From positions 95,841,882 to 95,905,881 of the forward strand of contig CM043971.1 of the NCBI GenBank assembly GCA_014529385.2: a stretch of 64,000 bases of DNA, written 5' to 3'. The position numbers were made by a program, and so were the translations under genes. The notes beneath the pieces were generated by a model. That model had not been told where the DNA came from. It did no database searches and saw only the letters and a program-made list of their open reading frames with translations. Origin of the DNA: Adiantum capillus-veneris. Its lineage: Eukaryota > Streptophyta > Polypodiopsida > Polypodiales > Pteridaceae. Shown one piece after another: positions 43,410 to 53,060 of this stretch; within the stretch, counting starts at the first letter, position 1; every line of letters starts with the position of its first letter.

Positions 43410-46028
43410 GAGGATGAAGTGATCTTGCTTGGTCACAAGGTTTCCTATAAAGGCATTGAGGTGGATCCTTCAAAGGCAAAGGCTCTTATTGAGCTCCCCT
43501 CACCCAAGAATCTCAAAGAGGTCATATCATTCATTCAAAAAGTGAAGTATATGTCACGCTTTATTCACTTAGCTTCGGAGTTGCTTCATCCTTTGCAAAA
43601 GTTGACACAACAAGTAGAATTTGCATGGTCTGATGAGCTTGAAGAGTACTTTTGTAACATTAAAGTCATTTTGTCAGAGCTACCAACACTCATGCCTCCA
43701 TGTTGGGAGTACACATTCTTTGTTAGCTCTAGTGTTGGGAAGGAAACAATTGGTGCTATGTTTCTACAACAAGATCCCCACAGTACAAGGATGCGACCCA
43801 TCTACTTTGCTAGTAGGGTCATGAATGCTTTGGAGAGAGACTACACAGAAGCAGAACTCATGATGCTTTCTCTCATGTTTGCGGTGAGAAAGTTTAGATC
43901 CTACCTGCTACCAAAACCTTTTGTAATTCTCACTGCACAAAAGTTGTTCCCTTGGGTGTCATCTCAAATGAATCTTAGTACTAGGATCTCAAAGTGGATT
44001 ATGGAGTTGCAAGAGTTCCAATACTCTTTCAAGGTAGAAGATAGTGTGCGTGCACAATTGGCAGGGATTCTCACTTATAGGGTACATGAGAAGGAAATTA
44101 AGGTGCCTCAAGTAAAGACCCTACCATTGCTACCACCAAAAAGTATTCCTAATGCTTTTACCTTATTCTTTGATGGAGCTTTTCGTCGAGCCACAGGAAA
44201 AGCAGGGGGAGGGCTAGTGTTGCTCAACCTAAGTGGAGAGGTGGTCATGAAAGAGAAGTTCAATCTACCAAGTTCAGCTAGCAACAATGAAGCAGAATAT
44301 GACACACTACTTCATGGTTTAAAAATATGCATTGGCCATGGTATACAACGTCTCATGGTAAAAGGGGATTCACTTCTCATTGTGAAGCAGATTTTAGGCA
44401 TTTGGGCATGCAAAAATGAAAGACTAAGGGCCAAAGTTCATACCATCCGTAGGCTATTTAATCAATTTGAGGAGGTGCAATTATATCATATTCCTAGGAA
44501 ACAAAATGAAGATGCTGATTTACTTGCACAACAAGCCGTTGCATGTGTAAAGAAAGAAGTGCAGGTCATCATGGTGGCGGCTGCTGTGAAGCAACCGAGG
44601 TACCAGGGATTTGGGTCATTGGCTCCCATTATTAGATACATTTTGGAGGGCGAGTTTCCACAAGACATCACGAAGGCTCAGAAGAGGAGACTCATGAAGA
44701 AGGCAAGCGCATATCTCTTCCTAGAAGGCTCCCTCTATCAAAGAGGGAGGGATCAAGTATGCAGAAGAGTACCAACTATTGAGGAAATTCCAGCCATTCT
44801 AAAAGGTTTGCATGAAGAAGCATGTGGTGGTCATTTTGCCCAAGAATTAACTGTGAAGAAGATTTTGCTTGCGGGGTATTTTTGGCCAAGTCTGCATGTG
44901 GATGTCCAACATTGGTGTAAAAGTTGTCACAATTGTCAGGTAAATGGGAATAGAAGATTGGTTTATGGTCCAAGGCAAATCGTGCTTGCAAATGGACCCT
45001 TTGAAAAGTGGGGCATTGATGCTATGGGTCCTCTGCCTAGGACAAAAAATGGTAAACTCTACATTCTAGTGGCTATAGACTATATGACTAGGTGGGTGGA
45101 AGCACAAAGTGTGGCAAAGGTAAATGAGAGGACAGTGAGCAAATTCGTCTACACTCACATTTGTTGTAGATTTGGCACACCTTTGGAGATTGTTTCTGAT
45201 AATGGTCCAGGGTTTAGAAAGGGATTGCTCAAAGAAGTCTGTGAAGAACTTCACATTCTACATCGTCACAGTACACCCTACTATCCCCAATCAAATGGTT
45301 TGGTAGAAAAAGCTAATGGTGTCATTGTAGGCATCATTAGAAAGATGGTGAAAAACAAGACAAAGTTGTGGGATGACTTCTTGGATGGTGCCTTGTGGGC
45401 GTATCGAACCACATATAGGGAAGCCACGGAGTTCACACCATTTCACTTGGTCTATGGTCAAGAGGCTTTACAACCAATTGAGCTAAACATTCCAACAATG
45501 CGACTTCATGGCAAATCAGCACAAGATGATCAAGAAGCATGGATGGATCGACTTCTTACCTTAGCTGAGCTGGAGTGGAAAAGAGAAGCAGCATACGAGT
45601 GCTATAAGAGGAAAGCCACACAGACAAAGGAGAAGCTTGACAAGAAATTCAAGGACAAAGGCATCAATGAAGGAGATCTTGTGCTAAGGTATGACAATCG
45701 ACTCGATAATCGTTTTGATGTCAAATTTGAAACAAGATGGCAAGGGCCATACATAGTCAAGAAGGCTTTTAATTCAAGTTACTATCAACTTATGGACTTG
45801 AATGGGAAAGAGCACTCCAGGAAGGTAAACGGCTATCGCTTGAAGCCTTACTTGAGTCGCCTTCTACCAAAGGATCTACCAGAGCAAAAGGCAACTATCC
45901 CATGCACGTATTGTTACATGAAGCATGAGTGTAACTCTAGCCAAAATTCTGAGGGGCCAAACAATAAAGATCTCGTCAAGGACTCTGAAGCACTCTCTTT
46001 GGAAAAGATGCTCTATGATGGTACATGA
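43410..46028 (+). CDS. Gypsy-C pol 3' part: RNase H, second RNase H and integrase (truncated copy, open frame)
   Basis: An open frame of about 870 codons runs to TGA at 46026-46028. It starts in the RT thumb (Leu-Leu-Gly-His-Lys-Val-Ser). The first RNase H has lost its aspartate (Phe-Val-Ser-Ser-Ser), so it is likely a structural tether. A second, archaeal-type RNase H follows, with the four acidic residues in Phe-Phe-Asp-Gly-Ala, Asn-Asn-Glu-Ala-Glu-Tyr, Lys-Gly-Asp-Ser and Asn-Glu-Asp-Ala-Asp. The integrase has His/His and Cys-x2-Cys zinc ligands and the triad in Trp-Gly-Ile-Asp, Val-Ser-Asp-Asn and Leu-Val-Glu-Lys. The dual RNase H is known for the plant Tat lineage. Upstream gag, protease and RT palm are missing. 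Confidence 0.95.
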   Translation, partial: EDEVILLGHKVSYKGIEVDPSKAKALIELPSPKNLKEVISFIQKVKYMSRFIHLASELLHPLQKLTQQVEFAWSDELEEYFCNIKVILSELPTLMPPCWEYTFFVSSSVGKETIGAMFLQQDPHSTRMRPIYFASRVMNALERDYTEAELMMLSLMFAVRKFRSYLLPKPFVILTAQKLFPWVSSQMNLSTRISKWIMELQEFQYSFKVEDSVRAQLAGILTYRVHEKEIKVPQVKTLPLLPPKSIPNAFTLFFDGAFRRATGKAGGGLVLLNLSGEVVMKEKFNLPSSASNNEAEYDTLLHGLKICIGHGIQRLMVKGDSLLIVKQILGIWACKNERLRAKVHTIRRLFNQFEEVQLYHIPRKQNEDADLLAQQAVACVKKEVQVIMVAAAVKQPRYQGFGSLAPIIRYILEGEFPQDITKAQKRRLMKKASAYLFLEGSLYQRGRDQVCRRVPTIEEIPAILKGLHEEACGGHFAQELTVKKILLAGYFWPSLHVDVQHWCKSCHNCQVNGNRRLVYGPRQIVLANGPFEKWGIDAMGPLPRTKNGKLYILVAIDYMTRWVEAQSVAKVNERTVSKFVYTHICCRFGTPLEIVSDNGPGFRKGLLKEVCEELHILHRHSTPYYPQSNGLVEKANGVIVGIIRKMVKNKTKLWDDFLDGALWAYRTTYREATEFTPFHLVYGQEALQPIELNIPTMRLHGKSAQDDQEAWMDRLLTLAELEWKREAAYECYKRKATQTKEKLDKKFKDKGINEGDLVLRYDNRLDNRFDVKFETRWQGPYIVKKAFNSSYYQLMDLNGKEHSRKVNGYRLKPYLSRLLPKDLPEQKATIPCTYCYMKHECNSSQNSEGPNNKDLVKDSEALSLEKMLYDGT

Positions 46029-46043
46029 ATATACCATCATCCA

Positions 46044-46052
46044 AGGGGGGGG
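46044..46052 (+). other. Gypsy-C polypurine tract
   Basis: AAGGGGGGGG next to the LTR at 46057, after the pol stop. Confidence 0.8.
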
Positions 46053-46056
46053 CTAG

Positions 46057-47980
46057 TGATAGCCATTTTTCGGCTCTTTGTAATTGCCACAGTGAGTTAC
46101 CTCACCCTACCAAAATCACCCAAACACTGTGGCTATCCCTACCATTTCACTGTACATAGGCGTGCGTGAGTCACAGGACTTTTCCCATATCTTCTTAAAA
46201 AACCCTCAATTAGCTAGTCATTGGGCTAGTTGAGCCAAAAAAATAAAAAAATAAAAAATATAAGTATATTATGGCCCATTTGTGTGTAAATATTGCATTG
46301 TATATAGGGTCTAAATAAAAGGATTTTTCGCAATTATTTTGGTATTTATTTAAATATTTCTACGTAGGATGTGTTATTTATGCTATGTACATTGACTCAC
46401 CATTACCATATTTTTCCTTACCATTTTGCATACTCTTTATTCCATATAAAAATAATCTCATGCAAGCTTCTCTTATTTTTGGTGTAACTCCATCCCAACA
46501 AAAAACCAAAAAAACTAGTTCTATTTATGTGTATATTTTTTCACTATTGTGATTTTTTTCCTTCCTACATCTATTCTCTATTACTCTCATAAATTAGACC
46601 ATCAAAAATATTCATTTTTTTATGGTAGACTTATGAAGAGAGAGATTTATTTTGACCCCTTTATATTTTTTCCACTCATATTATTTATATTTGACATGTA
46701 CATATTTTTTAGACCCCTCAATATTTGATTTTCTTAGTTGTACTATTCACTTATATCATGATCTCAACAATATCTTCAATTATAGACCAACCAAATAAGG
46801 TCAAGGGTAGGTGGCATGCATACATGCACTATGGAGGGCTCACTCTTGGAGGTATTCAAAAGAATCATCCAAAGAAGGACCCCACAAGGACTTTGTGCAG
46901 TGGAAAACATAGTCCGTTTTGCTGAATTTTTAAAGTTCACTTGCTCTCCGAATTTGAAAAGGTGATACAAACAAAAGTTGTAGCTCGTGGCCTGACATTT
47001 TGCCTAAAATTTTTTCATATTTTTTTGAGCTACGAGCTGTGAGGTATGATTTTATTAGTGGAACCCAGTTTTCCCATGCTATGCAGCCACACTCTCTCTT
47101 CCACTTTATCATTTTCCTCTTTCACACACACTTCTCCACTCATCATCCCCACCTCTCTCACCACTCCTCTCTGCACCCTACTCACCTTCTCCTCAACCTT
47201 GAAGAATAAGAGAAACCATGGTGAACTCATACCTCCCACACACAATTCCATTCCAAAATTGACCACCTAGTCTCATTTTTCCTCCTCCAATTTACCCATA
47301 TCTATCAAAAAAACCACAAAATTCAGCCTCTTCTCTTAAAAGACAGCATCATGGTGGTTGATTACTCAGCTTCATTTACCTTGTCTCTCAAGGAAGGTCA
47401 AGAGTGGAGAAAAAATGTACCGTCAAAGCTAGTGGACCGTCAACAAGCGTCAAAATTGGCCCTACTCAAGACACTTGGAGCATCAACCTTGTAAGAAATC
47501 CACCTTTTCTTACCTCTTAAGAGTTTTTCTTCCTTATTTGTATCCTACATGGATACTCCCATTGTAAATATCCAATTCCATTTGTAAATTAATACTAACT
47601 CTACTAACACTAACCCACTATGAAAAGTCCTATCACCTCCATTTCTCTCCTCTCTCTTTCCCCACCAACTTCTTGATAATTCCAAGCAAAAAAAATTAGA
47701 TAAATTGCTGAAAATCTAACCCAACCATGGTTAGAGGAGTAACCCTAGCCTTCAAAATTGCTATAAAAGGAGGGTGTAGCTAGCACAACAAGGGGGAGCC
47801 ATAAGCAAGAGCACTATGCTATAGCTTGAGAAGCCAAGCTCAACCTCTCTAGAAGGAGCTCTTGAGTGGAAGCTCATTGTCTTATGCATGTGCATGTGTT
47901 GTAATAGGGGATTAGCAAGGGAACTCTATGCCATTGTAAGAGAGAGAGTGATCATTCAATTGAGAGTAGGAAATCTATCA
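46057..47980 (+). repeat. Gypsy-C 3' LTR
   Basis: It starts TGATAG right after the polypurine tract, and the best candidate end is CTATCA at 47975-47980, which mirrors the start. A TATAAAA box at 47762-47768 would drive transcription in a 5' LTR context. About the first 1.1 kb matches the lone LTR at 9605. The right end is inferred only from the inverted hexamer. Confidence 0.65.
47762..47768 (+). promoter_or_regulatory. TATA box in the Gypsy-C LTR
   Basis: TATAAAA in a GC/purine-rich context (GGAGGG follows), about 215 bp before the inferred LTR end, the normal place for an LTR promoter. Confidence 0.55.
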
Positions 47981-48427
47981 TTTCTCCTACTAGTGTAAGC
48001 CCAACATTTGCTGAATCAAGGAGGGTGGATTTGGACTAAGCTTGGATACTTTGTCTCCCATCCAACGTGAAGTAATGGACAACAATGATGCGTAAGTGTC
48101 TTGGTGTTTTTTGTTAAGTTCTTGATATCTTGTCTCTGGTGTTGTCATCAATCTAGCCATAAATCCCACATACTGTAAGAGGGCGACAGGGTGGAGAGGA
48201 CTCCCCTGGCTTTAAGACAGTGATTGGGGTGGCTTTTCTTGTGATGTGTTGTGGTGAAATTTACGCAAGCTATGTTGAACAAATACTAATCTCACTTTGA
48301 TTTGTCATGACAGATTTGTAAGAAGGTATTAATGCAACAAGCACCGCCTCCCCCTTTCTCTCTCTTTCTTAAATATATAGTTGTGTTTGCTTGATCATTG
48401 CCGATACGTTTCAAAGCAGCCCGAGCA

Positions 48428-48467
<40 letters not shown>

Positions 48468-48730
48468 TTTTAGTGTGTGAGAGTGTTCCATTGGTGTTAG
48501 GGTTAGTGTAAATTCCTTGCTTGTTTGTGGGTTGCTCTAACGATTCTCCTCTTTTGCGTCCTAGTTCGCTCTTAAACTAGGTGGTGCCCCTTGTGTAGTT
48601 GGGATTTGGTTGTGGGTTTGTTGTTTTGGTTTGTGTTGTGTTGTGCCCCAGCCCCATTGAGCAGCACGGGAGCCTTGAAGGGTGTCTAGAGGTTGCTCTT
48701 CTTGTTGCCCGCCCCGGACCGCCTCACCAG
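47981..48730. other. Junction sequence between Gypsy-C LTR and Copia-3
   Basis: No gene recognised. It holds a (CT)n tract at 48430-48464. The last 190 bp are more GC-rich and are read as a nonsense tail by the truncated Copia-3 RT frame. Confidence 0.5.
48430..48464. repeat. (CT)n microsatellite
   Basis: About 17 CT dinucleotides. Confidence 0.95.
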
Positions 48731-49811
48731 CAATCAACATGTCATCCACATACAAAATAAGGATCAGCCAACTGCCATCCTTAGCCTTCTTTGTATATAG
48801 ACAGTGATCGAACTCACTACGTTTGTAGCCTTGAGAAAGCATAAACTTGTGGAATTTATGGTACCATGCCCTCGGTGATTGTTTTAAGCCATAAAGACTC
48901 TTTAACAACTCGCATACCCAATCTTCCTTGCCTTTCTCAACAAACCCTTCTGGCTGCTGCATGTAAATTTCCACATCTAAATCACCATGCAAGAACGCTG
49001 TCTTGATATCCATTTGGTGCAACACCAAATCTAATATGGCAACCAATGCAAGAAAGCATCTCAATGTAGTCATCTTGACCACTGGAGAGAAGACTTCATC
49101 AAAGTCAATGCCTTGTTCTTTCTTAAAGCCCTTGGCAACAAGCCTTGCTTTGTACTTTGGCTGACTATCATGAGCGGTGATCTTATACCTGTAAACCCAT
49201 TTACAAGGTAGAGACTTTTTACCCTGTGGTAATTTAACTAGCTTCCATGTCTTGTTTTTATGCAGAGCTGTCATCTCTGACTGCATGGCCAATTGCCAGT
49301 TCCCGGAGTCCTTCATTTGCACTGCTTCCTTGTAACATGAAGGCTCATTGCAATCAGTCAACATGACATAGTTCATAGATGGAAAAAACCTATCAGGAGG
49401 TCGCGTTACACGTCCAGATCTACGCACAATAGGTGGCTCAATCTCAACCACAACCTGTGGTTCCACTCTATCTTGTCCTTGCTCCTCTTGAGCCCTGACA
49501 TTTTGTCTTGCACGTGCAGGTCCATCTTCTTGGAAGACAACTCTTCTAATCTCCTCAACCCTCTCTGGTTTAGAATGATATTTGGATTCATTAAAGTGAA
49601 CATCATTGCTGCGGACAACCTTTCTGGATTTGGGATCCCAAAGTCTGTACCCCATCTCACCAGAATTACCATAGCCTAGAAAGATGCACTTTCTACTCTT
49701 TGGCTCAAGTTTGTTCCTAAATTCCTTTGGAACGTGAGTATATGCCTCACAACCAAAGACTCTGAGATGCTTGTATGAGGGCATTTTGCCTGACCATACC
49801 ATCTCTGGCAC
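48731..49811 (-). pseudogene. Copia-3 integrase C-terminus, linker and truncated RT
   Basis: The frame runs from the end of the integrase core (Arg-Val-Phe-Gly-Cys-Glu-Ala-Tyr) through an acidic linker into RT: Cys-Lys-Trp-Val-Tyr-Arg-Tyr-Lys, Ala-Arg-Leu-Val-Ala-Lys-Gly, Lys-Thr-Ala-Phe-Leu-His-Gly and Leu-Tyr-Val-Asp-Asp-Met. Just after Ile-Ala-Gly the similarity ends; the next 50 residues are unrelated. Confidence 0.9.
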
Positions 49812-49820
49812 TGAATCCTT

Positions 49821-50567
49821 CTACAAAACCTTGCTAGGAGATCTATTTACAAGATGAACAGCTGTTGATACAGCTTCAGCCCAAAACCCATTTGGCAGTT
49901 GTGCATTAGACAACATACTTCTGACCTTCTCTTGTATGGTCCTATTCATCCTCTCAGCAACACCATTTTGAGGAGGATTGTAAGGAGCAGTAAGTTCACA
50001 TTTTATACCTTTTGACTCACAAAAGTCCTGAAAGGCCTTTGAAACATACTCTCCACCATTGTCAGTTCGTAAGCATTTAAGCTTCTTGCCACTCTGATTC
50101 TCCACAAGTGTCACAAACGTTTTGAAAACACTAAACGCTTCATCCTTGTGCTTGAGAAAGTAAACCCATACTTTCCTCGAGTAATCATCTATAAATGTCA
50201 TAAAGTAAGAAGCTCCCCCTAGAGATAGGTTAGGCATAGGTCCACACAAATCACTATGAACAAGTGCCTACTGTGTATCTCTTCTACTGCTTCTATGCTT
50301 AAGTGGCTGCTGTGTTTGCTTACCATAAAGACAATGTTCACAGAATTCAAAATCATTAAATGAAAATCCATGCAAATAACCAGAACGAGACAAGATTTCC
50401 ATTCCCTTCTTGGACATATGTCCTAACCGGCTATGCCACAAAGAAACGTTCGGCTGCTCGGTTACATTGATTACATTTTTAGAGACATTTGATACATAAA
50501 TCATGTAAAGTCCTCCAGACTTTACTCCATGTGCTACTGTCATGGAACCCTTGGATATCTTCCACAT
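49821..50567 (-). pseudogene. Copia-3 integrase
   Basis: The zinc module shows Leu-Trp-His-Ser-Arg-Leu-Gly-His and Cys-Glu-His-Cys-Leu. The core has Cys-Gly-Pro-Met, Leu-Arg-Thr-Asp-Asn-Gly-Gly-Glu-Tyr and Gly-Val-Ala-Glu-Arg-Met-Asn. A TAG at 50265-50267 lies just before the core, and another at 49818-49820 after Ser-Lys-Val-Leu. The catalytic residues themselves are conserved. Confidence 0.9.
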
Positions 50568-50725
50568 TTCTGTCCAAAAATGGTGACGTAGCCAGCATCA
50601 TCAAGTAAACCTGTGCTGATCAAGCTCTTTGTAATTGCGGGAACATGTCTCACATTCTTCAGCGTGAAAGAAGAGCCATTCTGAAACTTCAATTGAACAT
50701 CTCCAACACCTAAGATCTCACATAT

Positions 50726-51772
50726 CTACCCATTGCCTAGCCGAACATGATCTTTAGTGGTCACATAAGAAGTAAACCACTCCTTGTTTGGAGACACATG
50801 AAGTGATGCCCCTGAGTCTATAATCCAGTCACTCAGTGCATTTCCATCAGATGCTGTAAGAAGAGCTGAGTCCATTGTATTCTTCAAGAAGTAGATGTCT
50901 CCTGACACTAGACTGTCATCCTCTGCAACAATGTTTGTCACATTGATTTCTTGAATCTTCACTGAGGACATGTTCTTCTCACCATGGTCTTCAGCTTTCT
51001 CTTTGCCTTTTTCTGCTTTCCATTCACTGCAGTCTCTTTTCATGTGACCCTTCTTGCCACAATGGTAGCATTCTATGTCACTCTTGCCTTTAGCACTGCA
51101 GGACTTGCTACGATACTGATTCCTCTTTCCACCTTTGTACTTTTCTTTGGTCCTTCCCCTGACAACTAAGGCTGTTCCTTTGCCTTTGTCCATTGTCTTT
51201 CTATTGGTTTCTTCAGTAAGCAGACTTCCTTCTACACCTGCTATGTTCAAACCATCTGGAGGTGCAGAATTACTCAAAGCTCTGCGAAAAGTGTCCCAAC
51301 TTTCCGGCAATGTGATCAACAGGAACATAGCTCTAACAGGTTCATCAAACTTGACACCTTGAGCTGACAACTGACTATAGATTGTGTTGAATTCATTCAG
51401 ATGATTGGACATAGGTGTCCCTTCTTTCATCTTCAAGTCAACAAGCTTCTTAAGCCAGTATACATGTGAAGCTGCACTCTGCTTCTCACAAAGATCACTC
51501 AGCTTTAACCATGCTTGATAAGCCGATATCTCGTCTGCTACATTGAAGTAAACGCTTTCTGCCAAAGTCAGCATAATGGTAGAAAGTGCCAATTCATCCA
51601 TTTCGCTCCATTCATCTTCGTCCATATCTTCTGGTTTTATCCCCTTGAGCTTTATAGGTTTTATCTGCTTCTTTTGTACCAACACGTGCCAAATCTGCTT
51701 CTTCCACAATGGGAAATTGGTTCCATCCAGCTTCTTGATATTGTAAAGAGCAGTGTCCTGTGATCCAGCCAT
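50726..51772 (-). pseudogene. Copia-3 gag, zinc knuckle and protease start
   Basis: Starts at the ATG at 51772 (Met-Ala-Gly-Ser-Gln-Asp). The gag domain has Leu-Asp-Gly-Thr-Asn-Phe-x2-Trp and a long UBN2-type helical region. A CCHC knuckle (Cys-Tyr-His-Cys-x4-His-x4-Cys) sits near residue 240. The protease begins Trp-Ile-Ile-Asp-Ser-Gly-Ala-Ser. The frame ends at TAG (50723-50725) after Gly-Asn-Gly, inside the protease; the next frame is shifted. Confidence 0.95.
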
Positions 51773-52855
51773 AGCTACGCTTCACAGTAGTTTACTTTTC
51801 TGGGAAAAATTCGACAGAGTTTCCCCTGTAAACTGACCTCTGAACCAATATCAACCTGTCAAATGAACCAAGAAAGCTTCAGATTCTGTAGAAATTTTGG
51901 CAGAGTCTCCTTTGTAAAATGGCTCTGGTGTACTAAAAACAAACCAAAAAACAACTCAAAAAACACTGTCTCTCTGACACTGTAAGCTGCGGGTAAACCT
52001 GTCTTGCACCTGTACTGTCTCTCACTGTCCTGTCACTGTCCTATAAGCATAGACTGCGACAATGCCTCAACGGCAGTAAAGCAAAGATGCAATCCCAACT
52101 GTCTAACTCACAGTCAATACATCCTAGCTACCTATCTAAGGGTGCTCGAGGGATCGCTCCAAGACCTGTATCACTGAAAGGATCTCAACATTCGAGAATC
52201 CCCCACCTCAATAAAACCTCACTTGATCCTCAAAAAAGGCTGCAGTAAATCTGACAGTACATAGACTTCCCACAAAGTCATACATCCACAAATTTCCCAC
52301 CGTATGTTGTAACCGCTGCGGCGGTTGTTTGCTGCGTGACTCACAACCAACAAACCCTCAACAGACATACATCATCTCTGACAATACATCCCATGTGGAA
52401 GTACCTGCAATGTCAGGATGAAATCTGGAATATCAAGCAGCAAACACAAGCTACCTGATGAACTAGTGGATGTCGCCTACAGTCTGTGTGTAGATGCGCC
52501 CGTGTCGTATGTGACACGCCTCCAAGAACTGTGAGCCATCCTTCGATGTGTAGACAGCCACAAATCAACACTCTGGGAGTGTCGATATCCTCAGCACCTG
52601 CAGTCGTAGGCCGAAAACCCCAAATTTGCAGAGTCGGATCTGCACCCGTCGAGACCACGTAGTCGAAAATGGCCTGCACAAACCTTTGTCGAAGCCGAAC
52701 GGTGGCCGAGATGACCTCAGAATGAAATTCTGACAACACCAAGCCCTTTGGGCTGTCCCACGAGATTTGGGGCCGTGTCTTCGCCTGTCGAATTTCACTA
52801 CAATTTGAGTTGGTGACTCTAGCCTCCTGCAGTGCTGCCTCGAGCCTCGATCTGA
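51773..52855 (-). other. Copia-3 leader
   Basis: Non-coding 1.08 kb between primer site and gag ATG. Small open frames on both strands have no motif. Confidence 0.7.
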
Positions 52856-52867
52856 GCTCTGATACCA
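52856..52867 (-). other. Copia-3 primer binding site (initiator Met tRNA type)
   Basis: The minus strand reads TGGTATCAGAGC, two bases after the LTR end. Confidence 0.95.
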
Positions 52868-52869
52868 GT

Positions 52870-53060
52870 TGAAGGAGTACGAGCCGAAGTACAACGCGAG
52901 AGAGAGTGCGAGAAGAAGAGCACGACGATATGGTGAACTCGCTCTACTGTAATGTGTAGAGCATAGTGAGTTCTTATTAGGTTTTACAAAAGAATATGTG
53001 TACATACCTGGCGGCCTGCCCACTTACCTGGGCGACCACATTGGGCTTTATACCCCAACA
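52870..53060 (-). repeat. Copia-3 5' LTR
   Basis: A 191-bp LTR. The minus strand starts TGTTGGGGTATAAAG and ends CTCCTTCA, so a TATA box sits near its 5' end. It directly abuts the 190-bp satellite, so the element may have inserted in or at the edge of that array. Confidence 0.85.

Larger units (their letters stand above)
48731..53060 (-). mobile_element. Copia-3: 5' half of a Ty1/Copia element
   Basis: On the minus strand the order is LTR (52870-53060), primer site, a leader of about 1.08 kb, gag, protease, integrase and part of RT. It stops just after the RT active site, near 48731. RNase H, polypurine tract and the second LTR are absent. Its proteins differ clearly from Copia-1 and -2, so it is a separate lineage. 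Three stops and at least one frameshift are present. Confidence 0.95.

Noticed and set aside
43389-43436. Extra N-terminal residues on the Copia-2 integrase frame and on the Gypsy-C frame.
   Set aside because: Each frame reads a few codons into the antisense of the other element across the junction. Neither matches its family.
40336-53060. Copia-2 and Copia-3 as two halves of one element split by Gypsy-C.
   Set aside because: Their proteins are clearly from different lineages, the LTRs differ in length and sequence, and both keep part of the integrase, so they overlap instead of complementing each other.
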